Positions 22,224 to 35,496 of a stretch of 64,000 bases of DNA are shown here, piece by piece (positions within the stretch are counted from its first letter, which is position 1; the number at the start of each line of letters is the position of its first letter). The translations under genes and the position numbers were made by a program. The stretch comes from Torreya grandis. Lineage: Eukaryota > Streptophyta > Pinopsida > Cupressales > Taxaceae. The notes below the pieces were generated by a model that saw only the letters and a program-made list of their open reading frames with translations, did not search any database and was not told the DNA's origin. Location: positions 310,001 through 374,000 of the forward strand of contig JARHVA010004902.1 of the NCBI GenBank assembly GCA_037957365.1. The letters run 5' to 3'.

Positions 22224-25200
22224 TTTCTAGAGTTTCTAAAGAGTGCACACTAAATTTAAATTATTTGATTTATATGGAGGTGAATACTTAGGTTCTTATT
22301 TTATGATTTTATAAGTTTAAAATAATGTTTCTATCTCATTCAAATAAAGAAAATTAGTATTGAAATAACACCCTTTGTTTGCCTAGGTTTTTATGTGCCT
22401 ATATGTTTTCTTATTTTTGAAATAGAAGCTTGTTTCAAAATAAGAATGGATTATTTCAAAGATAAAAATAACTATTTTATTTTCCTAAAATTTACCTAAT
22501 AATTGAATGCAAGGATGAGTGCTTTAAATAAGATCTATTGTGTATTAAGCAAATAAATAAACTAACTACTTTTATTTTTAATGCAAGAGAAGAAGAGAGA
22601 AATAATTAGTTTCTTATCTATTGTCTTATTTAAAAAAATATAAACTAATGAATGGAAATTAATTAAACTACTCTAATCTACTGAATAAACAAATAAAATT
22701 AAAACTAGAAACCCTCAACTTGATCAAGGTGTAGGCTAGCTGGAAGCAAAAGATATATTTAATGTGATTTTTTTTTTAATGTGTTAGCTCTTCCACTAAA
22801 AATAGATTAAAATAAATATCAAACCAATTATGGTATAAAAATCAAAAAATCAAAATGATAATGAATAAGGATAGAACTCCAAACAAGAGAGCATCTAATT
22901 GTGGCTAGTTGGTACATTGATTACAAGGAACTGGTTGTTAACTCAATGACTTCCCTTTTGTATAATTTTGTATTCAAGAATTAAAATAATAAAGGATGGA
23001 GATAAAAATAAATTTAAATTATGTTTTAGGTGTAACAAGCTTTGAACTCCAATCTCCAATACAAAATTTTAAATCTAAAATTTAGATACTTGTAGAAGTA
23101 TGGAGCTTATAATTGTGAGTTTAATAGTTGGTTAACTAAAAGTTAAACTTAGTAAGGATGGGAAGTGATAAAAATAAGAGTAAGATTGAAATATTTAGTA
23201 ATGAGGTGGGCTCAAGGTGAAAAAAGGTAAGAAACATAATTAAAAATATGCAAACACGTGAAAAAATCAAGTTCTGGTTAAAATAACACACATATAAGTG
23301 GTGATAAAAATGACCCTATTTACATGGGGTGGTTATGAAACCATTAATTTATGTGATATAACCACCCTATCTGATTTAAAAACCCCCATATAGTAATACA
23401 TAACTTCCCTATCAGTCCTTGTCAGTAACAATTTCATTACAATAGTTTTTAAAATTGCCATGGTGGGTCCATCACTTTCAAGGTAATTATGTAATAATTT
23501 GAGGTAGTTCTATTATAGGGAAGTGAAGTTTCATATTATATGGATGGTTTTCAAAACAAGATAAAATAATCTACCAAATATAGTTGGAAAATATGTTGAT
23601 GGATTCAAAAAAGAGAGGGGGAGAGTAGGGACTAGAGTGTTAAAGAGAACCCACTTGAGTGTAGTTCAGATATTATTGTATCATCATTGGACATTATATT
23701 AAAAATATCACACCATGAAATTTTTGGGTGCATACATATTTATCCCTTATTAATGTGTATTTTTATTAATTTATGAGGGTGTGGTATCAAGAAATGGCAT
23801 GTGGAATAAAAATAGAGGGTTAGAGATACTTACCTTACCTTAGTGGTGCAATGAAACTAACTGAGACTTCGTGCAACCTATAGATAAAAAAGGGGAATCA
23901 AGTGTAATTCAATTGTATAAAAAATGGAAAATATAATATATAATCAAATAATGTACAAGGGTACTTACCATATGTGAATTTAATATCATAATACCTAAAT
24001 CATCATGTCAGGTGATTGAATTTGGCACCAAGTTACCACATACCTACAAACCCATAAAAATGTGCTACGAGAAATACAAAATTATTAAAATGTTACATTT
24101 GAATTAGGAATCATAAAATTTAGAAACAAAATGATTTTTAAACATGAAAAATGATCTTTTATAATATAATTTTCTAAAAATAATTTTTTTTAATCTCAAA
24201 CATCTAGTTAGGGGCCATATCTTTAAAAAAATTCTAAAAATAAAATCATTTGTGCCTATTACATTTTGATAAATTTTAACTATGGGTTGATAGTGATGAA
24301 ATTGAGTCAGGAATTAGTCCATAGGATGAACATAAAGAGAGGATTACCAAATTACTAGTGGAAGGTAGAACAAGGTGAGGATAGGTTAGTTTTATTTTTT
24401 TGCTCTTTTGCCCTAGTTTTGAAAATTTGACTAAAATTTACTAAAATTATAATGGAATTCAAAAAAAATAGTGTTGTAATATTTAATGTGGGGAGAGATA
24501 ATAAATTTTTAATTATTTTCATTTTGGGTATGTTTTTGAGTGTTTTGAGAAGGATTAAGCCCTAGACACAGCTAGTAGACAAAATTGTTGTGTTGAGATG
24601 GAATTGCCAAATTACAAAAATTATTGGTTACATAACCATTACAAAAAATTTGAAACCACCACCTATAAAAGTTGGGTAAGTGATACAAAAACCACTTAAA
24701 TTATAGTTTCATCACCACCACTTGAGCTACATAACCACTTAAGGTTGTTTCATAATTACCACTTGTAAAAGGCAATAGTGCCATCAAATGGAAAGACAAA
24801 ACCTGTTAAGCTTATTTAGAACCCAGAAAAGGGGAAAGAGGATAACTCATAGTCTCTTCCTACTACAGCATACCTATATTAATTATATCATATCCTAGGA
24901 TTAGGGATGGCTCTATTAAATCATGTCATTATTGATGGTAGATGATCTAGTAGTTCTAGATTGAGTTAAGATCCTTCAAGTTGCACAATTGGGATCAATC
25001 CCACTTCAAGCAGACTACTATGTGACTTTCTCACCTTTTGGGACCCTGACTAGAACACTTTCATGTTCCCTCAAGCCTCAATATAATGGAATATCACTCT
25101 TATTAATGTGTATATGATCATTGGACAACCAATAATAAGTCAGTGGGTGGACCTCAGGGATCCATGATTAGGGCTAAAGTAGAGGGTTGGGATGAAACTT

Positions 25201-26637
25201 TTGGAGACAATGAAACACCTAATGTGCGTTCAAAGTGTAGAGTGATACTTTTTAGGATTAAGTAATTAGTGATCCTATATATATATATATATATAAAGTG
25301 ATTATCAATATCTTTGCATCCTAATTGGTGGGAGATAAGGGTACTAACATGCTACTTTATAGGTGATCCCTGATCTTCCATCAAATCAAGTAGAGGGGAG
25401 CTTGATTTTCCTAGGGAAAGATCTTGACCCATACCTACAAATATTTATACTACATGGCTAGATTGGGAAATATTTATATTATTCACCCCATGTTCATCAT
25501 GATTTGGGTATATGAGTGGATGATACCTTAATATACTAGAGTGCATATTAGGGATATAGGGGTCAATAGGGACTTGAGGTGGATATATTTGGCACCATTA
25601 CAAGCCTTTACCTTGATCCATCGAGACTTTTACAATAATAAAATTGATAACCTTACCTTACCAAGGCATGGTTAGATAGTGGGATGGGGAGGTTTATTAT
25701 CTCATGGTAGCTTCTAGGATTTTATTGTTATATGACTTAATATAATATCAATATTTTTTCCTTGTGATTATATATAACTCTCTCGATTAGAAGACTATGA
25801 TTAGGCACACCCTAATCAATCTTTTCCTAACTGAAACTGATTAGATGAAAGATTAGCTATTATTGGATATTGGAGTACTTGATGGGATAGGTAGGCTTAT
25901 TGATATATTTTTTCCAATGTGAAATTATTATGTGACTCTCACTAGTATGAGGGTGGAGAACGTTAACCTAGACATGATGTAAATAATGGTAGAGGCATAG
26001 GTACAAGATCTTATCAATGCACTCACTTGGAGATGGGTTCAATCATCTTCACCCTACAAAAAATAAGGGTTTAGGCTCACAAGGAAGCATTCATAAGAGA
26101 TGACCTAGGACCATAACCCATGTCACTCTTCAACATTGTGTCCCTCCCATAGGATGATAAGATCTTAGGACTAATATTGCATATAAGACTCAGACTATCA
26201 TGTATTTCTTTATAGTTTTTGAGACACACTTGCACTCTACAAAGGTTAATTGAAATAAATATTCATTTTTAAAACATGAAATTTATTGTGATTTATATAT
26301 ATGAATTTTGGTTTATCTTAGTGACTTACCATTCATGCATTATGGATTTAATTTTCATGTATACTTTTTAGTTTATGCACTTTAGATGACTAGACACATG
26401 ATTATATACCATGCACATATACATTTTGATAAAATGTTATGGAAGTTTCTTATATATGTGATAAAAAAATGTATGAAAATGACTTAATGTAATGAACATT
26501 AATGAAGTTATGAATACACTAATAGTTATTTTGCAGGTGACGACTAGTTACTTTATTTACACAACATATGACTTTCAATTTGTAGCAAAGGAATTAAAAA
26601 GGGGAAATAGGATACATATGAGATGTGAAATTTAAAA
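22224..26637 (+). repeat. Copy B, right arm
   Basis: Aligns with copy A from about 156 to 4975. It lacks the stretch corresponding to A 3600-4085 (deletion junction near 25675-25740) and has a TA microsatellite at 25277-25296 that A lacks. The right end, AATTAAAAAGGGGAAATAGG followed by ATACATATGAGATGTGAAA, is nearly identical to the end of A; unrelated sequence follows directly. No long ORF. Confidence 0.75.
24975..25520 (+). pseudogene. Plant mobile domain-like relic in copy B
   Basis: Homologous to the relic in copy A. In one frame LSHLLGP, a stop and LEHFHVP appear at about 25030-25065, followed at about 25180-25240 by EGWDETFGDNETPNV, the counterpart of GWDENFIDIDVPKV in A. The TITLFDVYRI segment is degraded here to a remnant containing CVYDH (about 25110-25130). 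Stops at different positions from A show independent decay. Function: none expected. The PMD assignment depends mostly on the better copy A. Confidence 0.38.
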
Positions 26638-27579
26638 TTTTTTCAATAAAAATTAAGGTGACCTAATCCTTACTATCAAGGGGTAAATTTACGTTTTGCT
26701 AAAACTCATAAAAAAACTAACTTTATTGGCTTCACCTAGAGATAACTAGCCCTGAAAGTATTGGTAAATGGGATAAACTTAACCTTTTTAGAATATACAT
26801 ATAGACATGATTTTTTTGAATATTTGTTTTATTTAGACACTTTATAATTTGATACTTTTTTGAATTTATTTTTATTTATTTTGAACCCTACACTTAGTCT
26901 CACATGACTAGGAATACACATGGGCTCATCACCAAAGGCTAGATGTAGGTGAGTAAGGGAATCTCTCTCCAATGCTAATCCCACACAACTAGTAATATGG
27001 GAGGGCTCAACACTGAAGATTAGTAAAGGGTGATAGGTGTGAAATTTGTCATTTGTTTTGTATAAGCTTTTAATTTTCATATAAGAGTCTTATTTTCCAT
27101 TTTTCACACATATTTTTTGTGTAAGGTCCCTACCCTTAAATCTTGGCCCCATGTAACTATTATGATGCAAGGACTCACCACCAAATAAAAATATAGGCAA
27201 TAAATGTTTCCTTTATTTGATCATGTTAATTTTTTATATTTAAAGGGAACTATAGGAGGAGACTATGTCATGGACAAGTACCTAGACTTGGTTATAGGCT
27301 ATTATTTTTTAACCTTTGCAAGAAGATACAAGGAAATAAAGGTACACTCTACTCATAATAATTAAGGAAAGAACCAATGTAATTCTAATTTTAAGAATGT
27401 TTTATATAGGATATAGGGTGATATTAAAATTGAAATTATATTATAAGTTACATTTTGAAAGCTTGTGTTATGTGAATTGACAACTAAGTAATCACCAATC
27501 TTGACATCTTATATGTAATACAAAATGAAAATAATAAAAAATGTAATGTAATGAGGGAAAAGTGACATGAAAATAATAT
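26638..27579. other. Region downstream of E6 pol, unassigned
   Basis: Lies 3' of the E6 coding region (E6 is on the minus strand), so it should hold its 3' UTR and possibly LTR, but I find no partner LTR or PPT. The minus-strand ORF at 26829-27080 (83 codons) has no recognisable motif. Short paired strings (GGCTCATCACC and GGGCTCAACACTGAAG near 26930 and 27005) form an imperfect local duplication of about 75 bases. Confidence 0.4.
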
Positions 27580-28650
27580 ATGTATAAATTTTTAAGGTGC
27601 ATTATTTCATAGATTCATTGAACTCCTTGCCCTTGAAAGTGCATAACTGATAGGCTCTATTTTAGAAATCTCCATTCACTAGGTAAAGTCCTAACCAGTT
27701 AAGTCTGAACTTTTGACCTTCTCCTTTATTTTTATAAGTTTTGATATTTAGCATAAGGACAAGGTATCATGCATGTATAGGGTACTCATGGATGTTTTTT
27801 TATATTTTATACCCATGTTATCGGTTTAGGAAATGTGTTTTATTTTGCATAGTAATGAGTTGATGTTCATCTAAGGTTTCTAGTTCAGATAGTCATGTAT
27901 TTATGTATTCTCCATGATAAAGAAGATCATGAAGAGAAAAATGAATGATAGGTATTTCTAATTATAATTTTATAATGTATTATGATCCAAACACAAGGGA
28001 ATATAGGTCCCCCATAGGTGTTTTAATGTTTTTCCTACATGCCCAAAGTTATAAATAGAGTTGTAAGTGCCAATATTGTTTAGAATTTTTAACACTTTTA
28101 ACCAAAATTGACTTCAAATTTTTATTATTATCCTCAACCTAGATATTATCCTATCAATATTACAAGGAGGTAGTGTGATGAGATATATAAATTTGCTTTC
28201 ACATTTCATGTACTTTTGGGTTCTTAAAAAGATACCCACTGTCCGTGACAATGACCTATGGGACACCAAACTAAAAAATTATTTGATTTAAAATGAACTT
28301 GGAAATAATTGATCTAGTAACCATTGTAAGGGCATAACTTCTACCCACTCGATGAAATACTCAATGGATATGATTATGAAATGATGTTCATTTGAATAAG
28401 TGAGAGAAATCTTGTGAATTAAATCAAGGCCCCAAGGGAAAAAGGGCTATGGAATGATCATGGGTTATAAATCTTGGGTAGGAATATGAATTTCATTAGA
28501 AAAGTCTTGGCACTTATCAAATTTGCATGCACCATCAATGATGTCATGCTCATGGTGGAAAATGACCTTATCCCATTATGTGAATTTTTTGGGTGGTTGT
28601 GTGGCCACCAAAATAGTTAATAATAATAGCATACCAAGGGGATGAGATAG
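27580..28650 (-). pseudogene. E6 integrase relic
   Basis: Minus-strand reading gives GGHTTTQKIH (zinc-binding region, about 28600-28640), KCQDFSNEIHIPTQDL (about 28480-28530), FPWGLDLIHKI (first Asp, about 28430), HFIIISIEYFIEWVEVMPL (about 28345-28400) and VIVTDSGYLF (second Asp, about 28230-28260). The end reads KFRLNWLGLYLVNGDF and YQLCTFKGKEFNESMK (about 27600-27715), the typical pol terminus of this lineage (RPNWxGPYxV...LxxxDGExxxxPVN). The catalytic Glu region (about 28120-28190) is too decayed to read. Not functional. Confidence 0.68.
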
Positions 28651-28679
28651 TGGATATATTTTATATATAGTAGATTAAA

Positions 28680-29220
28680 TCATCAGTGAAATTGATTTAA
28701 ATGAGATCACCACACTCAAGAGGTGAGTCTTAAAATCAAACATAAATGACTTATTCTTTGATGGACTTTTGGTTGACATCTATAAGATCAAATTTGCTTA
28801 ATAGTGTGATAAAATGCCTAGCCCTCCATGATAGGATTGGTTGGGTTAAAAGAGATTGTAAGGCTTAAAACATTACTATGAATCTCAATTATTGATTAAG
28901 CATATAGTGTTTTAATCATTTGGTTACAAAAATAATATCTAAACACTCTTTATGGATATATGTAGCATTTTTCATAAATAATGAGAGTGTAGATAATGAA
29001 ATAGATGACATGATTTTTTCCATCATCGTCCTCTTAGGCTAACATGCAGGTGAGAGACACCATTGTTTCCCTAATATAAAGAATGAAGGGCTTGTTATAT
29101 TTGGGTGTAATAAGTCTCAAAGGAGATAAAAGAAATAATTTTATTACTTCAAATACATCTTGGAAATCACTCATCCAATTCAAGCCACTAAATTTCTTAA
29201 GTAAATTATTAATTGGTTGA
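28680..29220 (-). pseudogene. E6 RNase H relic
   Basis: Minus-strand fragments ATYIHKECLDIIFVTK and LKHYMLNQ (about 28860-28960) correspond to the YSxxEKxCxALxWAxKxLRHYML block. WRARHFITLLSKFDLIDVNQ (about 28770-28835) and KSIKE match the GRIARWxxLLSEFDIxYxxxKAIKG block. Then LECGDLI leads into integrase without the second RNase H found in E2. Confidence 0.6.
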
Positions 29221-29229
29221 ACTAAATAG

Positions 29230-29950
29230 GTGAGGTCCGAAATGAATCATAAAAAATCCCACAGCTTTCCTAAGAATGATATAATCCCTGACTCATTAAT
29301 GTGGGGACATGTAAGAATTATGCAAATTTTGTTTTGATTAATATCAATCCCATGCTTGGAGATAATGTATCCAAATATTTTTCCATCTGTGACTATAAAC
29401 ACACACTTCTCAAGATTGATAATAATGTCATTTTTTATTAAGTGTGTTAGGATGATGTGTAACACTCATAGATGGTCAATATTTTTCTTCAATTTTTATA
29501 TAATTTTATATACATATGCCTATACTATCTTATGAATAAGATCATGTAAAATATGGGTCATGGCCCTATGATATGTTGACCTAACACTTTTAAGGAAAAA
29601 AGGCATGACTACATAATAGAAGGTCCCCCATAGTGTAGTGAAGTAGATTTTTATTTGATCTTCATTAGAGATGCAGATTTAGTTATAGCTAGAGAATCCA
29701 TCCATGATGGATAACAACTCATAGCATATTGTAGTATCAACTGTAACATGGATTGAAGAAAAAAATCATCCTTGGGGGGTGCTTTTTTAGTATCATGAAA
29801 TTCAATACATATCCTAGTTTTATATTTTCTTGAGAATAGAAAATTTTGGACATCCATTTGGAATGATCCATAGGTTTTATGAACTCCACTTTGAGGAGTT
29901 TAATGACCTATTATTTCACCATTAATTCCACTTTCATCTTGATTGTCTTG
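29230..29950 (-). pseudogene. E6 reverse transcriptase relic
   Basis: Minus-strand ORFs 29651-29857 and 29247-29465 are its two best pieces. The first reads TRICIEFHDTKKAPPKDDFFL, matching the RxCVDxRDLNxASPKDDFPL block, then continues in another frame to LLSIMDGFSSYN. The middle reads TTLWGTFYYVVMPFFLKS and YHRAMTHILHDLIHKIV (about 29530-29625). The active site that should read YVDDM is YVYK (about 29505), so both catalytic Asp are lost. The second ORF has NLEKCVFIVTDGKIFGYIIS and KHGIDINQNKI, the connection segment. The residues are of Tat/Athila branch type. Inactive. Confidence 0.78.
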
Positions 29951-31399
29951 AGCTTCTATTTTATGATCTTTGCATTAGGCATTATGACTAGATTATATAT
30001 AAATACTTTAGTCTTGATTCTTACCATATTGATTTAGGAGAAGGTGAAATCCTTAGACAACTCAATGATTAGCTGCTTATGTCTTCTACTTCCTATGATT
30101 AAAGTGAAGACCTGATCTTTAGGATTCTATGACTTTATCCAATCCCTATGTTTATATCAATATTATCTTTAGTGAGGGAAGCATTCCTCTCTTTGAATTC
30201 ATTAGGAGTTTAGAGGAGGTCAATATACTTGCATTTCATGTTAAAAACATCAATATCCTTATCAAAGATAAATAATTTTCAACATTTCAATAAATATCAT
30301 GATAATCATTCCCAATGGAAGATTTAGGATACCAAGTGAGATAAAAACCTATTTTATGGTAAAAATATGGGAGGTCATCATAAACATAAAATAATTCTAA
30401 TATGAATTCATCATTTTCATCCAAGTTGAGAACTATTAAGCTAGTATCTATCCCTATAGAAGTGAGGGTTTGGTCATTAGGCACTTTCTACATGAGGGGT
30501 TTTTTTCTAATAAAAAATATAAAATCTAAATCAAGTTTCATTGGGTGAGGACCAAAGTGAGAAGAAGAAGTAGGCATAGAATCAACAAGTTTTTTTTCCC
30601 TTGGCACTAATTCTATAGAAATGAAGTTAAAACCCTTAGTGACTTTTCACACAATGAAATTATAAAAATGAAGGTATTTGACTTTAGTTTGGTATTTTTA
30701 GAAGACTTTATTAGTTACTAGCTATGAATCACCTTAAATTTTAAATTTCTAAATTCTTAGCCATTTATCAATAACATCCCAATTCATACTCAAACCCATT
30801 TTTGGTGCACTCAAAGTCATGTTTAAAAATGAAATACATGATCCTTATTTCTATGTAGATAAAGATAACTCCTACTCCCATGCCAAAATGACACTTTTCC
30901 CAATCATAATGAAGGGCCCATTAATCATGTATGAAGGAATAATCATCATCTTAGCTAAGGAGAAATTTTTGATCCTCTAATATATTAACCATGTTAATGT
31001 TGAGTATAATAGCTAACCATTATTGGGTTTCATGGTCTTGATATTTAGAAATATGGTAAGTTCCTACTTCTTATGGATCAAAAGTAAGCACAAGTGGCAT
31101 GTCCTCTTCTAGGATATTAATAATCTTAGTCATAGGCATGGTAGAGATGACTAGTGTTGTTATAAGGTTCTTGGCACTTTTATTTTATGTTATTATGACT
31201 TATTTTTCTTTAGGTTTGTCTTTTAGCAAGGCTTTATAATGTTATACACTTTTATTCAAGATGGCCATGTTGGGTTTAGGAGTATCCTTAACCTCAACCA
31301 TATGTGGGAGCTTGCATATGTTGTTAGTGGGTAAATGATAGTTGACGTGTCACCCTAGTTGTTTATGCATGGTTTCTTGAATAACTTTGAAGGTTTTGA
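29951..31399 (-). other. E6 spacer between protease and RT
   Basis: Part of the ancestral pol. The minus-strand ORF 30287-30484 (starts MPNDQTLTSIGID) and the sequence before it (SSHFGPHPMKLDLDFI) look coding but have no domain I can name. Nothing else recognised. Confidence 0.4.
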
Positions 31400-31740
31400 T
31401 ATCACCTTTCACTATAAAACCCTTTCCAATATGAAGGGACATTTTTTGATGGAGAAGGGTTGAAGGGATGACCTTTATCCTATAGGTCCAGGATCTACCC
31501 AAGATCATGTTGTAAGTGATGGTTTTTTTGATAACATAGAATTATATCAAAAAAAATTTGGGACCTAGATTAATTTGAAGCAAAAAAATTCCTATGGAAG
31601 TTCATTTGAGGATATTATAGCCTTGGAGAGTATTGTGTTGTTGAACAATTGATTTTTCCATAGCCAAGATTCTAGAGAAAGGAAAAAAGGACACTATTGC
31701 CCATTATCAACAATTTATCTCTTAATTTAATTGATAGATA
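31400..31740 (-). pseudogene. E6 aspartic protease relic
   Basis: The minus strand carries VDNGQ (the D-N-G loop, about 31700-31712) and, downstream, TYNMILGRSWTYRIKVIPST followed by LHQKMSL (about 31425-31515), the ILGRPWIHxxxAxPSTLHQ block that follows the protease in Tat/Athila elements. A stop follows VDNGQ and frameshifts separate the parts. Confidence 0.6.
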
Positions 31741-31749
31741 CATAATTGA

Positions 31750-33476
31750 AAAAATATAATTGGATCCCCCTTCCTATCCATCTTAGAATCAGGAGGGAGA
31801 CTTACAAGATTGAATAAATAGATTGCATCCCTCAAATTTTGCCTAGGTAGAAACATGTTAAGGCAAATTTGGTTGATTTGGGCTTGAGGTGGGGGAGTAA
31901 CATTGGATAAATGTGGTTGTTTTGGGTTTGAGGTGGGGGATTAATTCTAGATAAATTTCCCAACCTTAGGGAATCAATAAATTATGAATAGTGGGAAAAT
32001 AAGTTTTAGAGTGAATCAAGAAATGAGATGTGGGAGAACACATTAGTAACATCTACAACCAAATCACATTTTCCAATAGGTATAGGAGAAGTATCACCCT
32101 ATAATAGGTTATAAATGTGGGAATTTATGGGATTATATTCCCTTATATGAGTGATAATGTTCAATTTTTACTTGGTGTCTAACTCTACCACTCTAATCAT
32201 TCTAGCCTTCCCTTCACTCCTAATTGGGTGCAACATCAAAGTTGGTTCTGTTAGAAGTTGATGCCTTGACATCATGAGTTCATGTAGGTATAGGTTGGTT
32301 GTGTTTAGTGGGTATATTATATGAGATACATTGTGGTTGGTTTTGGGTAACTTTCCCTTGATGGTGTTGGGAAGGGATTTTGGTAGATCTTGAAATTATA
32401 GTTTTTGGGGGTGATAGGGTTGTTGAATTGAGCCTAATGTTTTGTGTTTACATTACTTAGGAACATGTCAAATAAATTATGTATTTGTTCCCCCAAGGGT
32501 ATTTAAATGAACTTTACTCCCAAAATGAGTGAGTGTCATGGTAATATATGTTGGGATCATAGTCCATAAGCCTCTACTTTTATCCTTATTAATCAAGCCC
32601 TTGTTGGTTATTTTGTTGATAAAAGGGTTAGTTGTGAAATTGTGGTAAATGGTCAATGCTCTATAACTAAATTTGGTTTTGTCTATATTCATAGTTTTTA
32701 TACTACATTTTTTAGGGTGGAGAGTGATTTAAATCAACCACATGAACTACTAGTGGATGATTTTGGTTCCTCTTATTGTTATTATTATTGGTGTTCCCAT
32801 TGTTTTTCATGAGTTACTATTATTTATTTATGGGTATCATTGGTAAGGTTTGGTTTATTGTTATGGTTATACACACTATCTACAGTGGCATTCCTATTTT
32901 ATTTAAGGATCATGGGACCTTGGTTATTGGTATTATTTTGGTTTGCATTTTGTAAGCCCCCATTATTATGGTTAGGGGTAATAATGCATCCTTTGGTCCC
33001 ATAAGTTTGGTGGCCACTATCAATAGTTACTTGGTCAATTCGTAAGGCCCTCTCAAGATCTTACTCATAAGAGAGACAAGGGAAATTTTACACATCTTCC
33101 CTCATTTCCTTATTAATGGATTGAATGAAAAGATCACATAACTTCCTTTAATCCATGTTTAGCATATTAGCATACAATTATAAAACATGTCACCATCTTG
33201 TGATGAAATGGTTAGTTGATTCATTTTTCTTGTTGAATATGAAGGAACTCTCAAATTTCAATTTTTAGAAGTTTGTTCATATTGAAGGCTTTCAAAATTT
33301 TGGTCATAAGTTGTTAGAAAGAGTGGATAGGAGTATTAGGGAGGTGGTAGTACTAGTAGAGAGAAATCACATATAATATTTTGGTAAAAATATTCATAAC
33401 CACCCCATTCCCATGTAATATTTTGGTGGTTTTTTCAAGTATTCAACATATGTTCCCATGATGTTGAATTCCATAA
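31750..33476 (-). pseudogene. E6 gag relic
   Basis: On the minus strand, fragments LKFESSFIFNKKNESTNHFI, then LCDLFIQSINKEMREDV (about 33110-33165) and LERALRIDQVTI (about 33030-33065) fit a retrotransposon gag domain (ExFxxYxxRWRxLA...L..LFIxTL...Y). Asn-rich linkers follow (about 32770-32990), with NNGGLQNANQNN, then a long Pro/Asn/Thr-rich segment toward the protease. No zinc knuckle could be read. The 5' end is truncated by the chromovirus LTR at 33477. Many stops. Confidence 0.55.
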
Positions 33477-35360
33477 TGTCACATCCTAATTTTTTTCTAA
33501 GATAAGTAACCCATTTAATCCATGGATTATTATGGTTGATTAATTGATTAACTAATACTTGTCAAGCTTGATGACATATGATGATTATGGGATAGTTTGT
33601 TCTGCTTAATTTACATGATTAGATACTATGAGTTAGTGTCAATTTTACATTTTTTACTTTGTGATCATGTCTGGTTAGCTATACAACATTATTTTATAGA
33701 TATAATGATGTTTCGAGTTAACTATATTCATTGGCATGAGGTAGATGAAGGGTAGATTCTGCCCTCAAATCATGATAAAAGGAGAGTATCATTAGAGAGG
33801 GTAGTCTAGATGGAAATGTTGGTGGGAGACAAAGAATGAATCTAGAAACCCTTGCACATACCACCTAGTATATCATGTTTCATAATTAATGATTGATAAA
33901 TATAGCATAGCATGTTTTGTGTATTTTTCCTTTAGATGATTGTCAATATGATTTATGGTATAATCTTAATTTTTGTTGATGATGATGTTGATTGTTTGAA
34001 TGATTTCACTGATTTATGATCTTACGTAGCTCATCTTGTTTAGCTTAATGAATGAATTTTTTTGTGTTTATTTATCTCACTACATTATTATGTATTGTTT
34101 TATAGTAAAACATTATGATATTATGAAAGATTCCATAATCGTTACTTGATCTATAAGATTTAGATAATAATAATTAGATATTATTATTATGATATTACAT
34201 TATAATGTTGAAAGATAAAAGTATTATTTCTAAAAGATATTATATTTAATTAACTATTTGATTTAAGGATTTATATTCATAAAATATAAATGGATATATT
34301 AATGTTAATTATATAATGATTTTAGAAATGAGTGTAATTTCTATGAATGTTTGCGAATATCATTCAATGTAAAACTCTAGTATAAATATATACCTAGTTA
34401 CATTACCAACATTATATTAATCTATAGTGTTTAGTCATTTCATGGTGAATACATTGTATATTGACTATTTGATAGTATTGCATATAACATAAGGATTATG
34501 TGACTTATTTAATTGAGATGGTCGATGATGGTTTGTTTAAATCATTATCATGTGGATTTGATAGAAGCATTGAGAATGATTAGTTTAATAATCATTCATT
34601 GAATTTAATTAATCAATGTTTGGGAGAAAATTATGGGGTTTTATTGTGTTTTCATGGAGGCAGACTATGAGTTGGTTAAGATATCTAGGCATGCATAATT
34701 TGAATGAGTTTTATCTATCATTAATGATGGAGTAGTGGAAGAAAATAGGTGATGGAAAATAAATAAAAGAGGATAGTGAGGATGTGAATGATACATAACT
34801 CATGGCATATTATGAGAAGAAGAAAAAATGTGGAGAGGAGGTGAAAGATTAAAGTATAAATAATTGGCTTGGCTTCTTTGATATACATACATTTTACCAG
34901 GTCAATTTTATAATTTAAATACATGTGTGTGATAACTTTTAAGAATGGGTTTTTAAGTTATTTTTGGGTTATTAGTTTTTCAATTATTTATGGGAATTGT
35001 AAATTTTTAAGGGATGTATATAGGACCTTATAAGAGGCCCATCCTCCACATAACCCTATATCCAACCCAAGGTAACCTAGCAAGGTTGGGAGTGGAACAA
35101 TAGGTCTTAGCCATAATATAAATAGGATTTCTAAACTATGTCCTATCCTTCCTTATCAATTCAAATATCATTTTTTTAAAATGGGAATTACTCTATTGGG
35201 TATGTAAATAATTTGGATTAAGAAATTTATCTTGAACTAGGTTGTTATATATTCAATTAGGTATCAGAAAAATAAACTCAAGAATCTTTATCTGTTTGAT
35301 CCATCAACTATTAAACCAATCAAAAATTTTGGGTTAAGATTGTGTGTTTATTAAGATAAT

Positions 35361-35496
35361 GAATATATACACAAATATATATACCTAATTATATATTTAA
35401 TTAAATATGATTTTATATACATACATACACTTATTTCATGAATATATACACAAATATATATACCTAATTATATATTTAATTAAATATGATTTTATA
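35361..35496 (+). repeat. 57-bp exact tandem duplication in E4 5' LTR
   Basis: 35361-35417 and 35440-35496 are identical AT-rich copies with a period of 79 bases, inside a region where everything else is diverged. The duplication is therefore much younger than the LTR. Confidence 0.85.

Larger units (their letters stand above)
27580..33476 (-). mobile_element. E6: minus-strand Tat-type retrotransposon relic
   Basis: On the minus strand from 33476 down to about 27580 the order is gag, protease, reverse transcriptase, RNase H, integrase. The RT and RNase H residues resemble the Ogre/Tat branch rather than the chromoviruses nearby. I find no second RNase H between RH and INT, either lost or unrecognisable. 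The 5' part of gag is cut by the start of the E4 LTR at 33477, so the chromovirus appears to have landed in E6. No LTRs were recognised. All domains carry many stops. Confidence 0.72.
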
